From Streptomyces sp. 549 (GTDB lineage Bacteria; Actinomycetota; Actinomycetes; Streptomycetales; Streptomycetaceae): a DNA stretch of 64,000 nt. Made by a program: the position numbers and the translations under genes. The DNA is taken from NCBI RefSeq assembly GCF_030124175.1, contig NZ_JASKMT010000018.1, forward strand, positions 1 to 64,000, read 5' to 3'. Of this stretch, positions 57,975 to 64,000 are shown in pieces (position 1 is the first letter of the stretch; each line of letters opens with the position of its first letter). The notes under the pieces were generated by a model, which saw only the letters and a program-made list of their open reading frames with translations, did not search any database and was not told the origin of the DNA.

Positions 57975-58652
57975 ATGCCCGCAGCAGCCGACCGGCTCGC
58001 CGACGCCCGCCTCTACCTGTGCACCGACGCGCGCCGGGAGCAGGGCGACCTGCCGGCGTTCCTCGACGCGGTACTGGCCGGCGGCGTGGACATCGTCCAG
58101 CTGCGCGACAAGGGCATGGAGGCCGCCGAGGAGCTGCGCCACCTGGAGGTCATGGCTGACGCCTGCCGCCGGCACGGCAAGCTGCTCGCCGTCAACGACC
58201 GCGCCGACGTCGCGCACGCCATCGGCGCCGACGTGCTGCACCTGGGCCAGGGCGACCTCCCGGTCCCGGCGGCCCGTGCCGTGCTGGGCGCCACCTCCGC
58301 CCGCAGCGGGCAGCAGGTGCTGATCGGACGCTCCACCCACGCAGAACAGGAGGTCGAGGCGGCGCTGACCGAGCCCGGCGTGGACTACTTCTGCACCGGC
58401 CCCTGCTGGCCGACCCCCACCAAGCCCGGCCGCCACGCACCCGGACTGCCGCTGGTGCGGTACGCGGCGCGACGCAGCGCCGAGACCGGCGACGTCCGCC
58501 CCTGGTTCGCCATCGGCGGCATCAGCGCCGACAACCTGGACGAGGTACTCGACGCCGGTGCGCGCCGCGTCGTGGTGGTGCGCGCACTGACCGCCGCCGA
58601 CGACCCCGAAGCCGCCGCCGAACACCTCAGCAATCGGCTGCGGGCGTGCTGA
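57975..58652 (+). CDS. thiE: Thiamine phosphate synthase (ThiE)
   Basis: A 225-residue TIM-barrel enzyme joining the pyrimidine diphosphate and thiazole phosphate to thiamine phosphate. Motifs include IVQLRDKGMEAAEELRHLEV near residue 40, LLAVNDRADVAHAIGADVLH near 77, LGQGDLPVP, and CTGPCWPTPTKPGRHAPGL in the phosphate-binding loop. ATG at 57975 after GGGGGGACC. It is separate from thiO-thiS-thiG and has no visible TPP riboswitch of its own. Confidence 0.93.
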   Translation: MPAAADRLADARLYLCTDARREQGDLPAFLDAVLAGGVDIVQLRDKGMEAAEELRHLEVMADACRRHGKLLAVNDRADVAHAIGADVLHLGQGDLPVPAARAVLGATSARSGQQVLIGRSTHAEQEVEAALTEPGVDYFCTGPCWPTPTKPGRHAPGLPLVRYAARRSAETGDVRPWFAIGGISADNLDEVLDAGARRVVVVRALTAADDPEAAAEHLSNRLRAC

Positions 58653-58720
58653 GCAGCGGATTCGCGGCGCGGCGCTGTCCAAGGTGTGAAACGTGCTCTG
58701 GCCGTGCGGCCCCGGCCGGA

Positions 58721-58726
58721 TAGCCT
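58721..58726 (+). promoter_or_regulatory. -10 box of leaderless metF
   Basis: TAGCCT, 6 nt before the ATG at 58733; no ribosome site. Confidence 0.5.
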
Positions 58727-58732
58727 GCGGGT

Positions 58733-59650
58733 ATGGCCCTCGGGATTTCATCCACCAGGACAGACAGCGCGCGCACCATCCGCGAGCTGCTCGCCTCCGG
58801 CGAGCAGTCGTACTCCTTCGAGTTCATGGCACCGAAGACGGACAAGGGCGAGCGGACCCTGTGGAACGCGATCCGCCGGATCGAGGCCGTCGGGCCGACG
58901 TTCGTGTCGGTCACCTACGGGGCCGGCGGCTCGTCCCGGGAGGGCACGGTGCGTGCCACCGAGCGCATCGCCACCGACACCACGCTGACCCCGGTGGCAC
59001 ACCTCACCGCGGTGAACCACTCGGTGGCCGAGCTGCGCAACGTCATCGGCCAGTACGCGGACGCCGGCATCCGCAACATGCTCGCGCTGCGCGGCGACCC
59101 GCCCGGCGACCCGCTGGGGGAGTGGGTACGGCACCCGGAGGGCGTCACCTACGCACACGAACTGGTGGAACTCATCAAGGAGTCCGGCGACTTCTGCGTC
59201 GGCGTGGCCGCCTACCCGGAGATGCATCCGCGCTCCACCGACTGGGACTCCGACGTGCGGCACTTCGTCAACAAGTGCCGGGCGGGCGCGGATTACGCGA
59301 TCACGCAGATGTTCTTCTACCCGGACGACTACCTGCGGCTGCGCGACCGGGTCGCCGCGGCAGGTTGCCAGACGCCCATCATTCCGGAGATCATGCCGGT
59401 CACGAACGTGCGGCAGATCGAGCGGTTCGCCCAGCTGAGCAACGCGTCGTTCCCTCCGGAACTGGCAGAGCGCATCCTGGCGGTCAAGGACGATCCGGCC
59501 GCTGTACGCTCGGTCGGGATCGAGTACGCCACGGAGCTCTGCGCGAGGCTGATGGCCGAGGACATTCCCGGCCTTCACTTCATCACGCTCAACCACTCCA
59601 CGGCGACGCTGGAAATCTACGAGAACCTGGGGCTGCACCGGCGGTCCTGA
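58733..59650 (+). CDS. metF: Methylenetetrahydrofolate reductase (MetF)
   Basis: A 305-residue FAD enzyme reducing 5,10-methylene-THF to 5-methyl-THF, the methyl donor for methionine. SYSFEFMAPKTDKGERTLWN carries the catalytic Glu near residue 25. FVSVTYGAGGSSREGT and NMLALRGDPPGD are the FAD/folate segments, and AITQMFFYPDDY follows near residue 190. The leaderless ATG start is at 58733. No SAM or B12 riboswitch is visible ahead of it. Confidence 0.95.
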   Translation: MALGISSTRTDSARTIRELLASGEQSYSFEFMAPKTDKGERTLWNAIRRIEAVGPTFVSVTYGAGGSSREGTVRATERIATDTTLTPVAHLTAVNHSVAELRNVIGQYADAGIRNMLALRGDPPGDPLGEWVRHPEGVTYAHELVELIKESGDFCVGVAAYPEMHPRSTDWDSDVRHFVNKCRAGADYAITQMFFYPDDYLRLRDRVAAAGCQTPIIPEIMPVTNVRQIERFAQLSNASFPPELAERILAVKDDPAAVRSVGIEYATELCARLMAEDIPGLHFITLNHSTATLEIYENLGLHRRS

Positions 59651-59670
59651 GGTCCGGTGAGGGGGCGTAC

Positions 59671-60927
59671 ATGGGCTGGGCGGTCCTCTACATCGCGTTC
59701 GGCGTGGTCGCACTGTGGCTGCTGGGTGAGGTGCTGCTGCAGTACAAGGCACGGTTGCGCTGGCGGCTGCTGGCCTTCTTCGGCTTCCTGGGCGTGGTCA
59801 TAGGCGTGCTGATGCCGGACGTGTGGGTGATAGCGGCGGGCACGGTCGCCTTCGCCGTCGGCCAGACCTTCGTCACCCTCTCGTTCCGGCAGGGATTCGC
59901 CACCGGCTGGGCACTGCCCGGACTGCCGGGACTGGGCAAGCGCGACCCGGCGGGTGCGGACGGCGACCGGAAGGCCGACAAGAAGGCCGACCCCGTGCTG
60001 GAGGTCTCCAGGCTGGAGCAGACTGCCGCCTGGAAACCGGAGGAGGCCGCCTCCTACAAGCTGGAACCGATGCCCGACGACACCGGGCAGTACGGCGTCT
60101 ACGACCGCAACGCCGAACGGGCCCCGCTCGCCGAGGAGTTCGCCGAGACCGACGTCTGGGGTAACCGGTCGGACCCGTACGCCACGGGCGTGCCCGGCCA
60201 CGCGGACGCCACGCAGGCCATGCCGGCGCAGAGCCCGCCGGAGCACGGCTACGCCGGGGAGCCCGGCCAGGGCCACCCGTCGGATCAGGGCTACCCGTCG
60301 GATCAGGGCTACCCGGCGGAGCCGCAGACGGCCTACGCCGCCTACTCCGACCCGTACGTCGGCGGTTCCCCGGACCCGTCCCCGGCCCAGGGCTGGGGCA
60401 CGCAGGGCGGCTACGACCCCTCTCCCGGCTACGCCGGCTACGACACGTCCGGCGGCTACGACTCCGGCACCGGGTACCAGGACGGCACGGGTTACCAGAG
60501 CGGCACCGGCTACCAGGGGGGCACCGGCTACCAGAGCGGCAGCGGCTACGACCCGGCGGGCTACGGCACCGGCTCCTACGCCCAGCCCGGGTACGACGCC
60601 GGCGGCTACCCCCAGGCGGGGTACGACCCCGCCGCCTACCCGGCGGCCCCGCAACCCTCCGGCTCCTACCCGGCGGACCCCTCCGGCGGCTACGGGCAGG
60701 GAGATCCCTCCAACGGCTACGGGCAGGGCGACGGCAGTTGGGGCGGTGGGTACGGCACCGGCGGCCAGGACCCCGCCTCCTACGGCGCCGCAGGCGGCTA
60801 CCCGGCGGGCCAGCAGCAGGCGCCGGCCGACGGGGTGTGGGTGCCGCAGCAGCGGGACAACGAGCCCGAGCCGTCGCCCTACCCCTACGACAGCAACGGC
60901 TACCCCAACCCGCCGCAGCGCTGGTAG
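59671..60927 (+). CDS. Membrane protein with long Tyr/Gly/Gln-rich C-terminal region
   Basis: A 418-residue protein. Three hydrophobic segments occupy residues ~2-20, 30-50 and 50-72. A charged linker (~90-150) contains LEVSRLEQTAAWKPEEAASY. From ~170 to the end it is low complexity with recurring GY, GTGYQ, DQGYPS and GGYD units, rich in Tyr, Gly, Gln, Pro and Ser. Such Tyr-spaced tracts are disordered and can condense or bind partners. ATG at 59671, 20 bp behind metF, so perhaps in the same unit. Function unknown. Confidence 0.75.
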   Translation: MGWAVLYIAFGVVALWLLGEVLLQYKARLRWRLLAFFGFLGVVIGVLMPDVWVIAAGTVAFAVGQTFVTLSFRQGFATGWALPGLPGLGKRDPAGADGDRKADKKADPVLEVSRLEQTAAWKPEEAASYKLEPMPDDTGQYGVYDRNAERAPLAEEFAETDVWGNRSDPYATGVPGHADATQAMPAQSPPEHGYAGEPGQGHPSDQGYPSDQGYPAEPQTAYAAYSDPYVGGSPDPSPAQGWGTQGGYDPSPGYAGYDTSGGYDSGTGYQDGTGYQSGTGYQGGTGYQSGSGYDPAGYGTGSYAQPGYDAGGYPQAGYDPAAYPAAPQPSGSYPADPSGGYGQGDPSNGYGQGDGSWGGGYGTGGQDPASYGAAGGYPAGQQQAPADGVWVPQQRDNEPEPSPYPYDSNGYPNPPQRW

Positions 60928-60973
60928 CGGCCCCGGCACGGCGGTCCTGGTTGCGGCCGGTCCCGCGGCGTCG

Positions 60974-62476
60974 TCACTGCGAGCCGCGCCAGCCCTCGCC
61001 CTCCAGGATCAGTCCGGCGGCCATCGCCCCCGACATGCCCGCGTGCGCCGGGCCGCCACCCGGGTGCGCGCTGCCGCCCACCCGGTAGAAGCCGGGCAGC
61101 GCGCCGGTGTTGGCGCCTGCCAGCCACCGCCCGCCCTGCCCGGCCAGGGCGGGGCCCGGTACCGCGCCACCGGCCGCGCCGGTCTCCCGCTCGGTGTCCG
61201 CGGGGGTGCGCACCTCCCGCCACAGCGTGCGCGGCCCCAGGCCGAGGCCGGCCGCGTCGACGGCGGCCAGCACCCGGTCCGCGTACGCGTCGGCGGCGCC
61301 CTCCGCCGCCCAGTCCACCGGGCCGTGCGCGGGCACCGTCACGGTGAGCGTCACCGCCTCGTGCTCGTCGTCCGGCCGCAGCGCGGCGTCGTCGGGCCGC
61401 AGCACGGTCACGGTGGGGGCGGCGCACAGCGGGCCGGGCCGGGTCGCGTCCAGCATCGCCGCCTCGGCCGCCGGGTCGGCGGCGTGCACCACCGTGCGGT
61501 GCACGGCGTCCGCCGGACGGGCGCCGCGCAGCGCGAGCAGCACCCGCAGCCGCCCGAGCCCCGCCGGAGCCGCGCCCCCTGCCGGGGCGGGCACACCGGC
61601 GGGCCACCGGCGGCCCGGGTGTGCACCGCCGACCACGGCGTCGGCCACGACCTGCGTTCCGTCGGCCAGCCGCACCCCGGCGGCCCGCCCGTCCGCCACC
61701 AGCACCTCGGTGACCTCCGCACCGAACACGAACTCCACCCGGCGTTCGGTGCACCGGCGGTGCACCGCGGCGGCCAGTTCGCGCAGACCGCCCTCCACGT
61801 ACCAGCTGCCGAAGGTCTGCTCCAGGTACGCGAGCACGGTGGCGCTCGCCGGCGCGGCGGCCGGCGGGTAGCCGTAGCCGAGGGCGTAGCTGCCGAGCAG
61901 GGCCACCAGCCGCGGGTCGCGCAGCTCGTCCGCGGCCACCTCCGCCAGCGTCGGCGGACGCCGGCGGAGCAGTCCGCGCCGCCGCAGCGCCGGGTAGGGG
62001 TCGCGGGCCGCGGGTGCCGGGTCCGTGGCGGCGGTGAGCGGTTCCTCCAGCAGGGGACGCCGGGTGGCCTCCCAGGCCGTCCTGGCCCGGCCCACCAGAT
62101 CCGTCCAGCGGGTGCCGGCGCCCTCGCCCAGCGCCGCGTCCAGCGCGCCGATCACCCCGGAGCGGGAACCGGCCGGCAGGGTCACGCCGGTGCCGTCGGC
62201 GAAGAGGTGCCGGGTGGCCGGGTCCGGCTGGTGCATGCGCACGCACCGCTCCAGCGGTTCGCGCCCGGTCTTGACGAACAGGTCCCGCCAGACCGCGGGC
62301 AGTTGCAGCAGCCCCGGGCCGGTGTCGAAGGCGAACCCGTCCCGCGTGTACCGGCCGACGGCCCCGCCGAAGGTCTCGCCGCGCTCGAACACCGTCACCT
62401 GGTCGCCCGCCACCGCGAGGCGGGCCGCGGCGGCCATGGCCCCCAACCCGCTGCCGATCACCACAATCCGTGCCAT
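60974..62476 (-). CDS. Phytoene desaturase-like FAD oxidoreductase
   Basis: A 500-residue protein of the CrtI/NAD(P)-binding Rossmann group. The N-terminal FAD motif is IVVIGSGLGAMAAAARLAVA followed by ERGETFGGAVGRYTRDGFAF. The C-terminal end has the family block GGSAHPGGGPAHAGMSGAMA. No crtB, crtE or other carotenoid genes are adjacent, so a carotenoid role is doubtful; related proteins include prenylated-substrate reductases. ATG at 62476 with a TAGAGT box 8 nt upstream, probably leaderless. Confidence 0.85.
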   Translation of the reverse strand: MARIVVIGSGLGAMAAAARLAVAGDQVTVFERGETFGGAVGRYTRDGFAFDTGPGLLQLPAVWRDLFVKTGREPLERCVRMHQPDPATRHLFADGTGVTLPAGSRSGVIGALDAALGEGAGTRWTDLVGRARTAWEATRRPLLEEPLTAATDPAPAARDPYPALRRRGLLRRRPPTLAEVAADELRDPRLVALLGSYALGYGYPPAAAPASATVLAYLEQTFGSWYVEGGLRELAAAVHRRCTERRVEFVFGAEVTEVLVADGRAAGVRLADGTQVVADAVVGGAHPGRRWPAGVPAPAGGAAPAGLGRLRVLLALRGARPADAVHRTVVHAADPAAEAAMLDATRPGPLCAAPTVTVLRPDDAALRPDDEHEAVTLTVTVPAHGPVDWAAEGAADAYADRVLAAVDAAGLGLGPRTLWREVRTPADTERETGAAGGAVPGPALAGQGGRWLAGANTGALPGFYRVGGSAHPGGGPAHAGMSGAMAAGLILEGEGWRGSQ

Positions 62477-62484
62477 GGGCAGCG

Positions 62485-62490
62485 ACTCTA
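62485..62490 (-). promoter_or_regulatory. -10 box of the CrtI-like gene
   Basis: TAGAGT on the minus strand, 8 nt before the ATG at 62476. It lies in the 3' end of the DUF4126 gene, so the oxidoreductase can be transcribed separately. Confidence 0.4.
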
Positions 62491-63114
62491 ACCCGGCGGT
62501 GGACCGACCCCGGCGCCGGTGGCCCCCCTGTCCTCGGCAGCGGCCCGGCGCTCCCGCCGGCGGCGCAGGAAGCGCCGGACGCGGCCCGCGAGGAAGACCA
62601 CCAGCAGCCCGCCGAGGACCAGCAGCACGGCCGCGACGACGGCCGCGGCGACCGGGTTGAAGATCGCGACGGTGATCACCGCGGCGACGCCGAGGTCCTC
62701 CAGCACGCTCACCACGATGTTCGAGGCGGGCTCCGGCGAGGTGTTGACCGCCATCCTGGTGCCCGCCTTGACCAGATGGCTCAGCAGCGCCGTCGTGCCG
62801 CCCACCGCGCCCGCCGACAGCTGCGACAGCGAACCGTCCTCACCGGCCAGCAGCGCCGCGATCACACCTCCGGCGACCGGCCGCACCACGGTGTGCGCCG
62901 CGTCCCACACCGAGTCCACGTACGGCACCTTGTCGGCGACCGCCTCGATCGCGAACAGCACGCCCGCCGCGATCAGCACGTCGGTGCGCTGCAGCGCCTC
63001 GGGCACGTCGTCGGAGAGCCCGGTGGAGCCGAAGAAGCCGAGCAGCAGGACCACGGCGTAGGCGTTGATGCCGCTCGCCCAGCCGCTGGTGAAGACCAGA
63101 GGGAGTACGGACAC
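62488..63114 (-). CDS. DUF4126 integral membrane protein
   Basis: A 208-residue protein with four or five hydrophobic segments. FTSGWASGINAYAVVLLLGF at the N terminus, VADKVPYVDSVWDAAHTVVR near residue 62 and VAVIFAIEAV-like helices match DUF4126. The C-terminal ~25 residues are Arg-rich and cytoplasmic. Function unknown; an ion or small-molecule transporter-like role is a guess. Start GTG at 63114 with TACGAT 7 nt upstream. The stop is 11 bp before the CrtI-like gene's start, so co-transcription is also possible. Confidence 0.85.
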   Translation of the reverse strand: MSVLPLVFTSGWASGINAYAVVLLLGFFGSTGLSDDVPEALQRTDVLIAAGVLFAIEAVADKVPYVDSVWDAAHTVVRPVAGGVIAALLAGEDGSLSQLSAGAVGGTTALLSHLVKAGTRMAVNTSPEPASNIVVSVLEDLGVAAVITVAIFNPVAAAVVAAVLLVLGGLLVVFLAGRVRRFLRRRRERRAAAEDRGATGAGVGPPPG

Positions 63115-63121
63115 GCCGGTG

Positions 63122-63127
63122 ATCGTA
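63122..63127 (-). promoter_or_regulatory. -10 box of leaderless DUF4126 gene
   Basis: TACGAT on the minus strand, 7 nt before the GTG at 63114; no ribosome site. Confidence 0.5.
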
Positions 63128-63357
63128 GCGTGTGGGCCCGCAGGCCCAGAGGTGAGTAGGCGTACTCACCAACGGGGTTGAGTACCCGCGCGGATGGGCG
63201 GCGACCTGCCGGGGCGGCAGAGTACAGAGCACCGGGAGGACGCGCCGCAGGACCGCCGACACGGGGCGGCGGAACGGGGGCGGTCGTCCTCCCGGCAGGG
63301 GGAGACCGTACGGGGGTGCGGGGGAACGGGGGGAGGCACGGGCGGTCCCGGTAGGCG

Positions 63358-64000
63358 CTACCGGGGCCGCCCGTGGCCTGCTACCCGGCCCTGGAGCAGC
63401 AGCGAGAGCGCCGCGTGCACCTCGTCCAGCGAACGGTCCGGCTGGAACGACTGCCAGTCCAGTGCCGCCACCAGCACCATGCCCACCAGCGCCGCCGCGG
63501 TCAGCTTGACGTCGATCTCCGGGCTCAGCTCCCCCTCGTCGACCCCGGCGCGCAGTGCGCCCTCCACCACCGACACGGCCTGCTCGCGGACCACCAGCAG
63601 GGTGGACTGCCAGGTCCGGTTGGTCCGCCACAGCTCCGCGACGTACAGCTGGGTGAAGGCCGGGTAGCGGTCGATGAAGAGCAGGCCCGCCCGGATCATG
63701 GCGTCCAGCTCGTCGACCCGGCTGCCGCCCGCGGCGGCTGTGGCTGCGCCCGCCTGACGCAGCTGCGCGGTGAGCAGTTCCACGCCGTGCCGCAGCAGCT
63801 CCTCGAACAGCTCGTTCTTGCTCGCGAAGTTGTAGTAGACGGTGCCCTTGGCGACACCGGCCCGTTCGGCGATCTGCTCCACCGTGGTGGAGGAGAAGCC
63901 CTGCTCGGCGATGAGGGTCACCGCCGCCTCGTACAGCTTCTGCCGGGTCGCGTCCCGGCGGGTGCCGCCCGCGCCGCTCGTACTGCTCGTGCCGCTTTTC
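63358..64000 (-). CDS. TetR-family transcriptional regulator (5' end cut by window)
   Basis: At least 213 residues; the reading frame stays open to the window edge and the true start is outside. The visible N-terminal part reads TRRDATRQKLYEAAVTLIAE and then TTVEQIAERAGVAKGTVYYN, the TetR helix-turn-helix. The C-terminal domain (~70-210) has the usual ligand/dimer helices (FIDRYPAFTQLYVAELWR). The GTG at 63921 is not the real start because the first TetR helix lies upstream of it. Regulated gene unknown; the neighbours on this strand are the DUF4126 and CrtI-like genes. Confidence 0.9.
   Translation of the reverse strand, partial: KSGTSSTSGAGGTRRDATRQKLYEAAVTLIAEQGFSSTTVEQIAERAGVAKGTVYYNFASKNELFEELLRHGVELLTAQLRQAGAATAAAGGSRVDELDAMIRAGLLFIDRYPAFTQLYVAELWRTNRTWQSTLLVVREQAVSVVEGALRAGVDEGELSPEIDVKLTAAALVGMVLVAALDWQSFQPDRSLDEVHAALSLLLQGRVAGHGRPR

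Noticed and set aside
60974..62476. Carotenoid biosynthesis cluster suggested by the CrtI-like gene
   Set aside because: No phytoene synthase, GGPP synthase or cyclase gene is nearby.
1..64000. tRNA, rRNA, CRISPR array, insertion sequence, prophage or attachment site
   Set aside because: No tRNA-like cloverleaf with CCA-proximal TTCGAATCC-type arm, no regular spacer-repeat array, no transposase or integrase reading frame, and codon use is uniform across the window.

Overview
This is a high-GC (roughly 70-75%) actinobacterial chromosome segment. Gene content and order match the conserved core of the Streptomyces chromosome: actinobacterial bcc-aa3 respiratory genes, the MacRS two-component pair, glkA, a fused TrpEG, class II DAHP synthase, many GTG starts and many leaderless promoters. 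From memory it resembles the S. coelicolor SCO2103-SCO2162 interval read in one direction. I see no insertion sequence, prophage, CRISPR array, tRNA, rRNA or biosynthetic gene cluster. Nearly everything is ordinary core-genome content.

Layout. 0.2-7.7 kb: a GNAT acetyltransferase, nadA, an ErpA/HesB-type Fe-S carrier, a membrane-anchored secreted protein with a small companion, a PfkB-family kinase, and a cysteine desulfurase fused to a TusA domain. 8.2-17.7 kb: the respiratory block ctaC-ctaD-ctaF, an L,D-transpeptidase lipoprotein, a receiver-like protein on the other strand, then ctaE and qcrC-qcrA-qcrB. 17.8-20.8 kb: trpD, then a SAM-IV-type riboswitch, a six-codon leader ORF and a SufS-like class V aminotransferase. 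20.8-29.5 kb: an Lrp-type ligand-binding domain, a zinc-ribbon protein plus NYN protein, two tandem NlpC/P60 peptidases, a lipoprotein with an HExxH motif, and a divergent GT87/PimB-type glycosyltransferase pair.

29.6-43.9 kb: FadD, a phosphoesterase, an SRPBCC protein, a degenerate ArsA-like protein, glkA, an EEP-family phosphatase/nuclease, small and low-complexity membrane proteins, an esterase, an acyltransferase, macS-macR, an atypical pfkA and a 2-hydroxyacid dehydrogenase. 43.9-48.6 kb: fused trpEG behind a Trp attenuator (trpL with three Trp codons), divergent from aroH; then bfd with an iron box, facing bfr. 48.7-53.4 kb: a sulfite-oxidase-like protein, endonuclease IV, a lytic transglycosylase-like secreted protein and a PASTA Ser/Thr kinase. 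53.5-58.7 kb: thiO-thiS-thiG behind a TPP riboswitch, a ferredoxin reductase, an Rv2175c-like DNA-binding protein and thiE. 58.7-64 kb: metF, a Tyr/Gly/Gln-rich membrane protein, a phytoene-desaturase-like oxidoreductase, a DUF4126 protein and a TetR regulator cut by the window end.

How the parts work together. The cta and qcr genes build the menaquinol-to-oxygen supercomplex, coupled by GTGA and ATGA stop/start overlaps. Amino-acid and cofactor supply is under RNA control in three places: SAM-IV for sulfur, Trp attenuation for chorismate to anthranilate, and TPP for thiamine. Iron handling is under a DmdR/DtxR-type box. I did not find a clearly new multi-gene system. The observations most worth checking are the SAM-IV/short-uORF/SufS-like unit, the active-site substitutions in pfkA, the ArsA-like protein that has lost both P-loop lysines, the receiver-like protein inside the oxidase cluster, a 24-bp direct-repeat array upstream of ctaC, and the unusually regular leaderless -10 geometry.
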